Origin: Arenibacter arenosicollis
GTDB taxonomy: Bacteria > Bacteroidota > Bacteroidia > Flavobacteriales > Flavobacteriaceae
DNA length: 64,000 nt
Assembly (NCBI RefSeq): GCF_014397245.1
Contig: NZ_JACLHY010000021.1
Span: 29,071 to 93,070 of the forward strand
Direction: 5' to 3'
Shown here: positions 36,649-46,756 of the stretch, one piece after another
Position numbering within the stretch: the stretch's first letter is position 1
Layout of the letters: each line of letters starts with the position of its first letter
Made by a program: the position numbers and the translations under genes
Notes under the pieces: model-generated
Told to the model about the DNA's origin: nothing
Database searches by the model: none
The model's input: only the letters and a program-made list of their open reading frames with translations

Positions 36649-39600
36649 CTATTTTTTCTTTCCTAAAATTTTGAGCAGGAGCTCTTTAAAACTATTGAAA
36701 TCTACCTGATAAGAGAGTCCAACACCTTGGGTATAACCCTGACGATCTGCAAGAAATTGTTGAATTTCATTCTCCCTGTTGAATATTTTTGCGCTTAAGG
36801 TCCCTTCTTCGTTTAACAAAATCTGAACTTCCACATCCCCCGCAACTACGGTTTCGGTTACTCCACCTACCGGAACCCCTACCCTTCCGTTAAGAAGCAC
36901 GCGATCGCTGATTTGGGTGGACAAGGTTACCCCCACTCTATTTTCCGTTTGTATATCGGTACTCCTATCCAAAATACCCTGCTCATAGGACAACCCCAAA
37001 TTCAATTTATCGTTATCGCCCGCCAATAAGGAATTGAGTATTCCTGAGGCAGACTGAAGAAGATTCCCTGTTACAGCTTGCTGATTGATACCCGTCTGGT
37101 CATTGACAAAAGAGCCCTGTGCCAATAAAAACAATGCGTTTCTTTCGGCAATCGTAGGATCCTGCAATCTATATTCCAATTCGGATTTAACAATGGAATT
37201 GGTCCCAGGAAAATCAATTCTCCAATCAATTATAGGACTTTCCAATTCGCCGGTTAGCCTTACTACCACATCTGTCGGTATCCGCCTCGTGTAACCCGGA
37301 TTATCCAGCAATGGAGCCGGATTGGCATTCAAGGAATAAACAGCTTCCATATTTAATTGTGCCGCCAAGGGCTCCCTTTCCCACGTAATGTTACCTCCTG
37401 GCTTTACTTTAAAGGTTTTATCCACTATACCACCAAACTTATAACGAAACTGTCCCGTTACCACAACAAAGTCACCGTACATATTAAACTTGCCGTTGGT
37501 GTTAATTTCAATGAACAAAATCCCAGCACCTGTACCCTTCAGGGAACTGCCGGTTTTGGTATCCACAACAATTTCAACCTCGGCATCAGGGGTAACATCC
37601 AAGTTAAAGGCCAGCTCAAGCCCCTCCACCTCTTTTAGAACCCGCTGCGCCGTATCCGTATTTTCCGGCTTTTTACCTACGAAATTGATGAATGAAAAAT
37701 CGCCAACACTAACTACATCGCTAATTGGAATTTTCAATGAGGTTCCCCTTGCCGTTTCCCCATCTACATTTATAGTAAGTGCGTTGGTTGGCCCAAATAT
37801 TCTTCCGGTACCATTTAAATAACCAGCACCATAGTACAATACTTCTTCCTTGAACGGTGTATTCAGAATCAAGAAGCGGTCATTATTGGTGTCAACATCC
37901 AAATCCAAACTCCAATTTCTAAAAAACTTATGTGTAATGGTACCATCCAAGGTAGCTTTGGTATTCATGGCCACATCGGTAAGCTTAATTTTCTGAAAAT
38001 TAAAGGTTTGATTGGTCAACCTAACCTTTGAGAAGGGTGCAAAACTATAATCAACATTTAAATAAGGGATTGCTATACCAGCTTCATTTAAGGATATCAC
38101 ACCACTCATATTGGGATTATTAATTGGTCCCTTTAATATTGCACTACCCTGCAATAACCCCCTAATATTGGTAATAACACCTTCGCCCAGCGGACTAAAT
38201 GGTTCTAAATTAAACTTATTGAAATCTACTATAAGATTTGCTTGGGGAATCTCCTCCCGATTGGAAATATTGCCGACAACGCTAAGTTTTTCGAACCCTT
38301 TATCCACTAAGGAGGTATTCACAACAAAATCGGTTAGATCTCTATTGCCAACTATGCCAATGGACAGATCTCCCAACGTAATATCGTTGACGCCAAAGTT
38401 TTTAATATTCAAATTGGAGGACGGCAGATAAACATTGTCCTTTTGCAAAACGTTCAAGGTACCATTCACCTCCCCGTGCAACTTTAAACTATCTATAGCG
38501 GGCGTAATCTTGCCCAAGGTTACAATTTTAAACTGAAGCTCAACATCCTTATAAGTAGAATCGGCCAATTGACCTCTTAAACGAATTTGCTCCTGTTCAT
38601 TATTGTTCATTACTATTTCCTCAATAGTAATACTATCCAAAGTTTTATTGAGAATTACCTTGTTCTTATTATTTCCATCCTTGTTCAGTATCCATTTGTT
38701 CCCCTTAAAATTTATATCCGAAGTTTTTAATCCAATAACGGATTTGTTCTCCTTATTAAAAGTATGGTAGAAATTCAGGTTATAGCTATCGTTGTATTCG
38801 CTACCCCCACGAAACTCCGTTCTAAAAAACAAGGTATCCTTTAAGGTAGTATTGATTAAATTAAAATCTTTTACATCATAGTAAGGGGTTGCAAGATCTC
38901 CGATGGAAACATAGGTGTTGAACAAGGGGTTCTTATTGTCTATCTTTACATCTATACTATCCAATTCATTGCCATAAGCAACTATACTTGGCGATTTGAA
39001 GGTGAGTTTAAAATCGCCCTCATCGGCAATGATATTTCCTTTTATAAACGTATTCGGGTCAAATTTCACCTCTGGAAAAAATACATCCACAATCTTGTTA
39101 TAGATTTTAAAATTAAAGGCCAGTCTTTGATTTTTCGAAATGTTGAAAGGTCTATAATTGGTGTAAATACTTCCCAAAGAGTTTTGCAGTAATCTTCCAA
39201 GTTCCTTTACCTTAAAATTACCTTTTAAAAATCCGGTAATAATATCCGGGGAATTAATATCTATAATTCGTGTACTGTCATTTTCGAAGGTGGATGAAAC
39301 TTTAAAATCCTCAAAGTAGTAGGTGTCGTTTTTGTTCTGATAATTGGTTTTGGTAAATTTTATATCCCCTACAATATTATCCAAGGAATTTCCGGTTATA
39401 TCCATATTTACATCCCCTTTGAATATGGACACACTATCATTTATAAAGTTTATTTTTTTTAGATCCGCATAATCGACCGATGCGATAAAATTGAAATTAT
39501 TTCTATTCTCAGCAAAATCTGCCAAACCTTTAAAACTAAACTTAATATTTTCGTCCTTGCACAACAGGGAACCATCAAAAAGCTGTTCTTTTATAATCCC

Positions 39601-41016
39601 AGATACGCTGATATCCTTATAATCATAGCCGTTAAAATTCAAGGAATACACTTGCCCTATTACTTCGGTATTTAAATATTCCATGACAACACCCTTACCC
39701 TCCACATTAAAATCCAGGTTGGTAATGCCCACCTCTTTTCTGTCAATTAGATTTCCAAGATCAAAATCGATCAAAGAGACAAACCCTTTATAGGAAGCAT
39801 CGTCTATATGGTCAATATCGGTAAGTTCCAAATCTACATAGCTACTCCCAATGAGGGTATTAATGTTGGCTTTGGCATTAATGGAGGATTCTGTGATAAG
39901 TGCATCCCCACGTACTGTAAACTGTCCCAATTTCTGAATTGAGGACGGTAATACATCCAAAATATTGGGCAACAATGCCCTGAGCTCATAATAGCTGGAT
40001 GTAATATTTTTCATATTTGCCGTCAGGGCAAATCTACCATCCTTAGCGAACAAATTTTTAAAATTAAAGTCCCCACGGATGCCTGTATTATCCATGGTTA
40101 AAAACAGGTCGTTGGTATTCAAATCGTTCAAAACCCCATCTGCTATGGTGGAGAATGAAACAATTTTATCACTTCCAAATTGATTATAAAGCAGGTTTAC
40201 TTCATTCAAGGCCACGGTAGACTCAACAAATTCTGCATCAATTTTTACCTTATTCAAAAAATCCCTAAAGTCTTCCCTGTTATAATCGAATACCACTTTA
40301 CCCAATAAATGGGATTGATTGGTCTTAATGCTTAACGAATCAAAACACATTTGCTGTTTTGTATACTTAAATTCGGTAGCCATTTTTTCTACCACCACAC
40401 CCCTCGAACTCTTAAAGGACATCTTCTCTATATTGGAATTTACGTCCGGGCCAATTATGGTAAATTCGGAGGCCGAAATGTTTAGATCGGCAAAATTCAG
40501 CATTTCGGTTGTCTCTCGATTTTCATCAATGAGCTTAAATTTACTATCCGTTATTTCTACATCGGCGGAAGAAAAATAAAATGGGGGCGCACCGGGTTTA
40601 CGAGGTTTTTTATCGTCCAATTTATCTATAAAAACCTCTAGATTGGTGTTTTTGTTATCCTGGTAGGTCTTAAGCTTAAAATTGAGTCGCTCAATGGCAA
40701 TATCGCCAAACTCCAGTTTACCGTTCACCAAATTGCGAACATTTAGAATAGAAGTACTTAAATTATCTATATAGAATAGCGTATCCTGTTTATAATCTTC
40801 AATATAAACACCACTCAAAGAAGTATCCCATGAAATTAAGGAAATCTTTAAGCGCTCAATATTAATATTAGTCCCAAATTCCTTATTGATTTCAGTAGTG
40901 GCGTACTTGGCAAAACGGGTCTGGACAAATGGTAAGGAAAGTATAACACTACCCAAAACACAAATAAGAATGAGCACCAAAAATACTCTGACTAGAATTT
41001 TTCTTAATTTTTTGAT
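36649..41016 (-). CDS. tamB: Translocation/assembly module protein TamB (DUF490 family), start uncertain
   Basis: Very large envelope protein (about 1443-1455 residues) of the TamB/YdbH family, which spans the periplasm and helps outer-membrane assembly or lipid transport. It begins with one hydrophobic helix and FVQTRFAKYATTEINKEFGTNINIERLKIS, runs through a long repetitive beta-rich region and ends with a DUF490 domain (about 1100-1443: YKFGGIVDKTFKVKPGGNITWE and LLAQGSF). A start at TTG 40980 would give MVLILICVLG without a basic n-region. The same frame continues upstream as IKKLRKILVRVFL to an ATC at 41016 and then a stop at 41025, so the true start may be ATC or the frame may have changed. 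Divergent from tsaD. Confidence 0.88.
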   Translation of the reverse strand: MKKLRKILVRVFLVLILICVLGSVILSLPFVQTRFAKYATTEINKEFGTNINIERLKISLISWDTSLSGVYIEDYKQDTLFYIDNLSTSILNVRNLVNGKLEFGDIAIERLNFKLKTYQDNKNTNLEVFIDKLDDKKPRKPGAPPFYFSSADVEITDSKFKLIDENRETTEMLNFADLNISASEFTIIGPDVNSNIEKMSFKSSRGVVVEKMATEFKYTKQQMCFDSLSIKTNQSHLLGKVVFDYNREDFRDFLNKVKIDAEFVESTVALNEVNLLYNQFGSDKIVSFSTIADGVLNDLNTNDLFLTMDNTGIRGDFNFKNLFAKDGRFALTANMKNITSSYYELRALLPNILDVLPSSIQKLGQFTVRGDALITESSINAKANINTLIGSSYVDLELTDIDHIDDASYKGFVSLIDFDLGNLIDRKEVGITNLDFNVEGKGVVMEYLNTEVIGQVYSLNFNGYDYKDISVSGIIKEQLFDGSLLCKDENIKFSFKGLADFAENRNNFNFIASVDYADLKKINFINDSVSIFKGDVNMDITGNSLDNIVGDIKFTKTNYQNKNDTYYFEDFKVSSTFENDSTRIIDINSPDIITGFLKGNFKVKELGRLLQNSLGSIYTNYRPFNISKNQRLAFNFKIYNKIVDVFFPEVKFDPNTFIKGNIIADEGDFKLTFKSPSIVAYGNELDSIDVKIDNKNPLFNTYVSIGDLATPYYDVKDFNLINTTLKDTLFFRTEFRGGSEYNDSYNLNFYHTFNKENKSVIGLKTSDINFKGNKWILNKDGNNKNKVILNKTLDSITIEEIVMNNNEQEQIRLRGQLADSTYKDVELQFKIVTLGKITPAIDSLKLHGEVNGTLNVLQKDNVYLPSSNLNIKNFGVNDITLGDLSIGIVGNRDLTDFVVNTSLVDKGFEKLSVVGNISNREEIPQANLIVDFNKFNLEPFSPLGEGVITNIRGLLQGSAILKGPINNPNMSGVISLNEAGIAIPYLNVDYSFAPFSKVRLTNQTFNFQKIKLTDVAMNTKATLDGTITHKFFRNWSLDLDVDTNNDRFLILNTPFKEEVLYYGAGYLNGTGRIFGPTNALTINVDGETARGTSLKIPISDVVSVGDFSFINFVGKKPENTDTAQRVLKEVEGLELAFNLDVTPDAEVEIVVDTKTGSSLKGTGAGILFIEINTNGKFNMYGDFVVVTGQFRYKFGGIVDKTFKVKPGGNITWEREPLAAQLNMEAVYSLNANPAPLLDNPGYTRRIPTDVVVRLTGELESPIIDWRIDFPGTNSIVKSELEYRLQDPTIAERNALFLLAQGSFVNDQTGINQQAVTGNLLQSASGILNSLLAGDNDKLNLGLSYEQGILDRSTDIQTENRVGVTLSTQISDRVLLNGRVGVPVGGVTETVVAGDVEVQILLNEEGTLSAKIFNRENEIQQFLADRQGYTQGVGLSYQVDFNSFKELLLKILGKKK

Positions 41017-41064
41017 AGGGCTTTATGTTTTACCTTTGTACATTCAAATTTTATTCCAAACAAC

Positions 41065-42090
41065 GTGGAAAATAAAACTATTTATATTCTTGCCATTGAG
41101 TCCTCCTGTGATGACACTTCTGCTGCGGTATTATGCAACAATAAGACGCTGAGCAATGTTGTGGCCACGCAAAAAATACATGAGGAATATGGCGGGGTTG
41201 TTCCCGAACTTGCCTCAAGGGCACACCAACAAAATATTGTCCCTGTTGTGCACCAAGCGTTAGCTAAAGCAAATATCGATAAAAAACAGTTATCAGCCAT
41301 AGCTTTTACACGCGGACCAGGACTTATGGGTTCTTTATTGGTTGGAACCTCCTTTGCCAAATCCCTATCCCTGGGATTGGACATTCCGTTAATAGAGGTA
41401 AACCATATGCAAGCCCATATTTTATCCCACTTTATTGAGGAAGAAAATTATAAAATACCTTCCTTCCCCTTTTTGGCAATGACCATTAGTGGAGGACATA
41501 CGCAAATTGTACTGGTTAAGGATCATTTTGACATGGAAATTTTGGGAGAATCATTGGATGATGCTGTTGGGGAAGCTTATGACAAAAGTGCAAAAATATT
41601 GGGACTGCCCTACCCCGGAGGACCCTTGGTGGACAAATATGCACAATTGGGCAATGCAAAGGCATTCCCCTTTCCCAAACCCAAAGTGGACGGACTTAAC
41701 TTTAGTTTTAGTGGATTAAAAACTAGTATACTCTACTTTATTCAACGCGAAACAAAAAACAATCCCAACTTTATTTCTGAAAATATAAACGACATATGTG
41801 CCTCCATCCAATATACCATCATCAATATTTTAATGGATAAATTAAAAAAGGCGGTAAAGCAAACAGGGATAAAACAAATAGCCATAGGTGGTGGAGTTTC
41901 GGCCAATTCAGGCATAAGACAGGCCTTGCAAAATGCGGAGGATAAATGGGGATGGACAACCTATATTCCTAAATTTGAATATTGTACGGATAACGCGGCC
42001 ATGATCGGTATAGTGGGATACTTAAAATACAAAGAATTAAACTTTGTAGATCAAAGTGTTACCGCCAAGGCCAGATATGTGATTGAATGA
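41065..42090 (+). CDS. tsaD: tRNA N6-threonylcarbamoyladenosine transferase TsaD
   Basis: Protein of 341 residues that, with TsaB and TsaE, installs t6A37 on tRNAs. ILAIESSCDDTSAAV at the N-terminus, RGPGLMGSLLVG, metal-binding NHMQAHILSH (about 112-121), SGGHTQIVLV and the late GGGVSANSGIR and DNAAMIG all match. Length is normal. The pairing with divergent tamB is a common Bacteroidota arrangement. It is single and is followed by about 117 bp of gap before the TfoX-like gene. Confidence 0.97.
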   Translation: MENKTIYILAIESSCDDTSAAVLCNNKTLSNVVATQKIHEEYGGVVPELASRAHQQNIVPVVHQALAKANIDKKQLSAIAFTRGPGLMGSLLVGTSFAKSLSLGLDIPLIEVNHMQAHILSHFIEEENYKIPSFPFLAMTISGGHTQIVLVKDHFDMEILGESLDDAVGEAYDKSAKILGLPYPGGPLVDKYAQLGNAKAFPFPKPKVDGLNFSFSGLKTSILYFIQRETKNNPNFISENINDICASIQYTIINILMDKLKKAVKQTGIKQIAIGGGVSANSGIRQALQNAEDKWGWTTYIPKFEYCTDNAAMIGIVGYLKYKELNFVDQSVTAKARYVIE

Positions 42091-42207
42091 AAGTGCTTAG
42101 TGCGAAAGGTTATAACTCAGGAAATAGTTCTAGTTCCTGTCAACAGATGATACAATCATAAAGCAATTCATTTACACATATTTTGTATCTTAAAATTTTT
42201 AAATGTC

Positions 42208-42555
42208 ATGGCATACAATGAACAATTGGCTAAACGGCTTAGGGCTAGTTTTGAACTTCAACCCCAATCTGTCCGATCCAACATATCCGAAAAGAAAATG
42301 TTTGGTGGAGTTGCCTTTTTGTATAGTGGAAAAATGACCGTGGGTATTGTTAAAGACAATCTTATGGTCAGGGTCATATCCGACAAAATGGAGAAGACTC
42401 TAAAATCCAAACACGTAAGACCCATGGATTTCACAAAACGCCCCATGAAAGAATTTATTTATGTTTCACAAGAGGGAATTTCCAATGAGGAACAGTTATT
42501 AAATTATATTGAATTAGGACTGGAACACGCAAAACACAAACTGAATAATCTTTAA
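42208..42555 (+). CDS. TfoX/Sxy N-terminal-domain protein
   Basis: Protein of 115 residues consisting only of the TfoX N-terminal domain: RSNISEKKMFGGVAFLYSGKM followed by NLMVRVISDKMEK, HVRPMDFTKRPMKEFIYV and a short C-terminal helix. In gamma-proteobacteria TfoX regulates competence, but stand-alone N-domain proteins in Bacteroidota have no known role. The length equals one domain. Confidence 0.85.
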   Translation: MAYNEQLAKRLRASFELQPQSVRSNISEKKMFGGVAFLYSGKMTVGIVKDNLMVRVISDKMEKTLKSKHVRPMDFTKRPMKEFIYVSQEGISNEEQLLNYIELGLEHAKHKLNNL

Positions 42556-42646
42556 TCATCACTTTTGAACAATTCAATTGTTCCTACTGAATTAGGGAAC
42601 AACACCGACCACTTTATTTTTCCGAACCAAAAGGTTTAAAATAAAT

Positions 42647-44107
42647 ATGAGGTACAACATATTTCACATTGGCCTTTTACTCATGATTTTAGTTTTACAG
42701 AATTCTGTATTTTCACAAAAATCTTGGGTAAAAACATTGCCAGGTATCGGGACTTTTTCCTCTCCAAGAATAGCAGACCTAAATCAGGATGGTACTGGCG
42801 ATATTATCATAGGGGCCGGGAAAGAGGAATTAAAGCCCTCCGATTCCGCTGTCATTGCCATAAGCGGCATAGACGGAAAGTTACTTTGGAAAGTGTCGGC
42901 AAAGGATCAAATATTTGGTTCGGCCACTCTTAAGGACATTAACAACGACCAAATATATGATGTTTTTATTGGGGGTAGATCGGCTCAATTATTGGCTATT
43001 AACGGGAAAACAGGAAAAATAATTTGGCGATTTAAACCACCAAAGGGTCAAAAAAAAGAATGGTTCAACTTTTACAATCCACAATTTATTCCCGATCAAA
43101 ATAATGATGGACAGGAAGATCTATTGGTATCCAATGGAGGCAATGTACTGAAAGAACCCTATGACCCTGATAGACCCGTGGGCCATTTGATAATCTTAAA
43201 CAGTAAGAATGGTGAGATAATCCAGAAAGCGCCCATGCCGGATGGAAAAGAAACCTATATGTCAGTGACCGTTTTACCTAATGTAACCCAAGAATTTAAG
43301 AATGTAATCTTTGGGAGCGGCGGAGAGACCATAGCTGGCAATCTTTATGCAACTTCCATTAAAGATATAATGACAGGGGATATATCCAACTCCATTACCT
43401 TAGCCAGTGGAGACTCCACAGGATTCATAGGACCCGCTGCCTGGGTGGATATTAATGATGATGGAGTACATGACATTGTGGCCAATACTTTTGACGGCAG
43501 AATGCTAGCATTGGATGGTAAAACTTACAAACCCATTTGGAGCGTTGTTATGCCGGATACGCAGGCCTACGGTTCCATTGCCATAGGCAATTTCACCGAT
43601 GATTCCATCCCAGATTTTTTTACTTCCTACGCTCAAGGTAAGTGGCCAAATTTGGAATGGTCCAAACAAATAATGGTCAACGGAAAAAATGGAAAAGTAG
43701 AATTAAAGGATTCGTTGGGATATTATCAGATGAGCACGCCCATAGCGGTAGATTTAAACAATGATGGAAAAGAAGAGGCCATTCTGCCCATGAACTATCA
43801 AGTATTTGATAGCCTGCAAATGAAATATTTTTATAATGATCTGGCCATTATCGATTTTTCTAAAAAAGAAATCACCAAATTAAATTTAAATTACGAAGGC
43901 AATAATCTATCGTCAACGCCATGGGTTGGAGATTTAGATGATAACGGATTTTTGGATATCATTTATATTCATGGTACAAATCTTAAACAAACCTATACCT
44001 TTGACGGATTACAAATAAACCGGATAGACACAGATATCCCAATAAGCCAAAAAATAAAATGGGGAAGTTATATGGGCAGTAATTACAATGGGGTATATGA
44101 CCATTAA
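42647..44107 (+). CDS. Secreted FG-GAP/VCBS-type beta-propeller protein
   Basis: Exported protein of 486 residues (signal peptide about 1-23, VFSQ). It carries repeated FG-GAP/VCBS-like calcium loops of the pattern DxNxDGxxD: DLNQDGTGDIIIG, DINNDQIYDVFIGG, DQNNDGQEDLLVSNGG, DINDDGVHDIV, DLNNDGKEEAILP and DLDDNGFLDIIYI. PQQ-like blades (GKTGKIIWRF) are mixed in. It probably folds as a beta-propeller at the surface or periplasm. No catalytic signature is visible. Confidence 0.85.
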   Translation: MRYNIFHIGLLLMILVLQNSVFSQKSWVKTLPGIGTFSSPRIADLNQDGTGDIIIGAGKEELKPSDSAVIAISGIDGKLLWKVSAKDQIFGSATLKDINNDQIYDVFIGGRSAQLLAINGKTGKIIWRFKPPKGQKKEWFNFYNPQFIPDQNNDGQEDLLVSNGGNVLKEPYDPDRPVGHLIILNSKNGEIIQKAPMPDGKETYMSVTVLPNVTQEFKNVIFGSGGETIAGNLYATSIKDIMTGDISNSITLASGDSTGFIGPAAWVDINDDGVHDIVANTFDGRMLALDGKTYKPIWSVVMPDTQAYGSIAIGNFTDDSIPDFFTSYAQGKWPNLEWSKQIMVNGKNGKVELKDSLGYYQMSTPIAVDLNNDGKEEAILPMNYQVFDSLQMKYFYNDLAIIDFSKKEITKLNLNYEGNNLSSTPWVGDLDDNGFLDIIYIHGTNLKQTYTFDGLQINRIDTDIPISQKIKWGSYMGSNYNGVYDH

Positions 44108-44143
44108 ACCCAAGTCTTCCTAAAATTGAAATTACCGATAATT

Positions 44144-44848
44144 ATGCAACTGTTCTACCATCCCGAATTAGAAGACAACGCGGACCAATTTATTTTTCCA
44201 ACCGACGAAAGCAGGCATATTTCCAAGGTACTGCGAAAAAAATCCGGGGATATCTTACAGATCACCAATGGCAAAGGTGTTTTTTTTGAAGCCCAAATAC
44301 TGATCCCGGACCATAAAAAATGTACGGCTAAAATTATTTCCAGAACCCAAAAACCGCCAAAACCATATCAACTCCATATGGTGGTGGCACCTACCAAACT
44401 GAACGATCGTTTCGAATGGTTTTTGGAAAAAGCCACAGAGATTGGTGTTCATGAAATCACACCCATTATTTGCGACCATTCCGAAAGAAAAGTTATTAAA
44501 ATGGACCGTATGGAAAAGGTAATTCAATCGGCCATGAAACAATCCTTACAGGCTTACTTGCCAAAATTAAATCCGGCCATCCCCTTTAAAGAGTTCATTG
44601 CCCAACCAAAAAATGGTGAGCTCTACATAGCGCATTGCGAAGAAGATAAAAAAAAGGAATTATCCCATATTGCCACCGCCAAAAATAATACCACAATCTT
44701 AATTGGCCCAGAAGGGGACTTCTCTCCTGAAGAGATACAATTGGCCCTACAAAACGGTTTTCAGGCCGTTGCCTTGGGCAACACCAGGTTGCGAACGGAA
44801 ACTGCCGCTATTGTAGCCTGCACCGCCGTGGCTATGATTAACTTGTAA
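44144..44848 (+). CDS. rsmE: 16S rRNA (uracil1498-N3)-methyltransferase RsmE
   Basis: SPOUT-fold methyltransferase of about 234 residues. Starting at the ATG at 44144 gives MQLFYHPELE, the usual N-terminus; an in-frame TTG 18 bp upstream is less likely. HISKVLRKKSGD is the PUA-like part, ATEIGVHEITPIICDHSERK precedes the knot, and ILIGPEGDFSPEE and ALGNTRLRTETAAI are the SAM-binding knot motifs. The gene follows the propeller protein by 36 bp and precedes DUF4159. Confidence 0.95.
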   Translation: MQLFYHPELEDNADQFIFPTDESRHISKVLRKKSGDILQITNGKGVFFEAQILIPDHKKCTAKIISRTQKPPKPYQLHMVVAPTKLNDRFEWFLEKATEIGVHEITPIICDHSERKVIKMDRMEKVIQSAMKQSLQAYLPKLNPAIPFKEFIAQPKNGELYIAHCEEDKKKELSHIATAKNNTTILIGPEGDFSPEEIQLALQNGFQAVALGNTRLRTETAAIVACTAVAMINL

Positions 44849-45006
44849 AATACTTCTTTAACGCATATTTTAATAAGAATACTTATTAAATCTATAGGGG
44901 TCCAATAATACTATTTGGCAAGACACCTAATATGATATACCCAGCCTTATTGTTTTTTAACTCGCTAATATTCTTAAATTTGAATACCTTAATTTTCCGC
45001 GTTTAC

Positions 45007-45657
45007 ATGAAGCAGTTGGTTGCAATCATTTTTATTTTCAATTTTTATATAGCTACAACTTTGCATGCCCAAGAAATTGCTATTTTAAAATACGGAGGTG
45101 GCGGCGATTGGTACGCCAATCCCACTGCACTTCCCAATCTAATAAAATACTGTAACCAACAATTAAGGACTACTATTGATCCCAAACCGAAAACGGTAGA
45201 AGTAGGAAGCCCAAATATATTTCAATATCCCTTTTTACATATGACGGGGCATGGAAACATATTTTTCACTCAGGAGGAGGCAGAAAACCTAAGAACCTAT
45301 TTATTGGCAGGAGGTTTTTTGCATATAGATGACAACTATGGAATGGAACCTTACTTACGCAAAGAACTGGCCAAAGTATTTCCAGATAAGGAGCTTACTG
45401 AATTAGGTGCAGACCACCCTATATTTCGGCAGCAATTCCAATTTCCCAAAGGATTGCCCAAGATACATGAACATGATGGCAAGCGCCCCCAAGCGTTTGG
45501 AATCTTCGATCAAAATCGCCTTATCCTACTTTTTACATTTGAAAGCGATCTTGGTGACGGATGGGAAGACCCCGAAGTTCATAACGACCCTAAGGAGGTA
45601 CGTTTAAAGGCTTTGCAAATGGGAGCTAATATAATCTCCTACGTTTTTAAAAGTTAA
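45007..45657 (+). CDS. DUF4159 domain exported protein
   Basis: Protein of about 216 residues. Starting at the ATG at 45007 gives a clean signal peptide (MKQLVAIIFIFNFYIATTLHAQ). An in-frame ATG 75 bp upstream would place a hydrophobic stretch ahead of it. The DUF4159 body has EIAILKYGGGGDWYANPTALPNL, FLHMTGHGNIFFT, LAGGFLHIDDNYG and HPIFRQQFQF. The fold is related to class-I glutamine amidotransferases, and the function is unknown. In Bacteroidota it is often next to rsmE and an AI-2E-family gene, as here (3-bp gap to the next start). Confidence 0.9.
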   Translation: MKQLVAIIFIFNFYIATTLHAQEIAILKYGGGGDWYANPTALPNLIKYCNQQLRTTIDPKPKTVEVGSPNIFQYPFLHMTGHGNIFFTQEEAENLRTYLLAGGFLHIDDNYGMEPYLRKELAKVFPDKELTELGADHPIFRQQFQFPKGLPKIHEHDGKRPQAFGIFDQNRLILLFTFESDLGDGWEDPEVHNDPKEVRLKALQMGANIISYVFKS

Positions 45658-45660
45658 AAT

Positions 45661-46749
45661 ATGACATCAAAGAATATTGCAGAAGGTATTTTAAGGGCGC
45701 TTGGAATTGTTGTAGCGATTGTAATCCTCTTGATTTTTCTACAAAAAATTAGCGCAGTATTAATATACATTGCCATAGCGGCAGTGGCCAGCTTAATAGG
45801 ACGGCCCATTGTTTTATTTTTTCGACAGAAGTTAAAATTCAATAACACCATAGCTGTTATTATTACCATGATATTCCTTGTTGGTATTGTTGCTGGGGTC
45901 ATAGCCCTATTTGTTCCCTTGTTGATTCAACAGGGACAAAATTTATCCTTGCTCAACATAGACGCTTTACAGGGAAATTTAGAGGATTTATACCGACAGC
46001 TTTTGGAATATTTTGGTGTTAAATCCGAAGATTTGGAACAGGGTATTAAGGATTCACATTTGTTTTCGAACTTTAACTTTGGGCTTCTTCCAGATTTTCT
46101 GAATTCCGTAATCGGTATATTGGGTAGTTTTAGTGTAGGTCTGTTTTCAGTATTATTTATAGCCTTCTTCTTTTTAAAGGACAGCAAGCTTCTTGAGGAA
46201 TCCATACTCACCTTGATTCCCAAAAACAATGAAAATAAATTTCAACATTCCATGGAAACCATTAAAAATCTACTTTCAAGATATTTTGTTGGTCTTGTGT
46301 TTCAAATCCTGATTTTGTTTGTCATTTATTCCATTGTACTGTTCGTTTTTGGGATAGAAAACGCCATAGTAATCGCCTTCCTTTGCGCCCTTCTAAACCT
46401 TATTCCTTATATAGGCCCTATCATTGGGGGAATATTGATGGCAGTTTTAACCATGACCAGCAATGTAGGAGCAGATTTTAGTACGGTGATTTTACCCAAA
46501 ACCGGCTATGTGATGATAGGATTTATCATTGGCCAATTGGTAGACAATTTTTTTTCCCAACCCTTTATTTTCTCAAGCAGTGTAAAGTCGCACCCTTTGG
46601 AAATTTTTCTGATCATCATTATTGGAGGATTACTCCTTGGGGTTACGGGTATGATTATCGCGGTACCAGGATATACGGCTATAAAAGTCATATTAAAGGA
46701 ATTTTTCTCCGAGAATAAGATTGTAAAATCCATTACAAAAAATTTATAA
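45661..46749 (+). CDS. AI-2E family transporter
   Basis: Inner-membrane protein of 362 residues with about seven to eight helices in the AI-2E exporter (UPF0118) pattern. The C-terminal part holds NLIPYIGPIIGGILMAVL and QLVDNFFSQPFIFSSSVKSHPLEIFLIIIIGG, which are family signatures. Members are linked to autoinducer-2 export in some bacteria and Na+/H+ antiport in others, so the substrate is open. The gene follows DUF4159 by 3 bp and precedes the methyltransferase by 7 bp. Confidence 0.92.
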   Translation: MTSKNIAEGILRALGIVVAIVILLIFLQKISAVLIYIAIAAVASLIGRPIVLFFRQKLKFNNTIAVIITMIFLVGIVAGVIALFVPLLIQQGQNLSLLNIDALQGNLEDLYRQLLEYFGVKSEDLEQGIKDSHLFSNFNFGLLPDFLNSVIGILGSFSVGLFSVLFIAFFFLKDSKLLEESILTLIPKNNENKFQHSMETIKNLLSRYFVGLVFQILILFVIYSIVLFVFGIENAIVIAFLCALLNLIPYIGPIIGGILMAVLTMTSNVGADFSTVILPKTGYVMIGFIIGQLVDNFFSQPFIFSSSVKSHPLEIFLIIIIGGLLLGVTGMIIAVPGYTAIKVILKEFFSENKIVKSITKNL

Positions 46750-46756
46750 TTCTACC

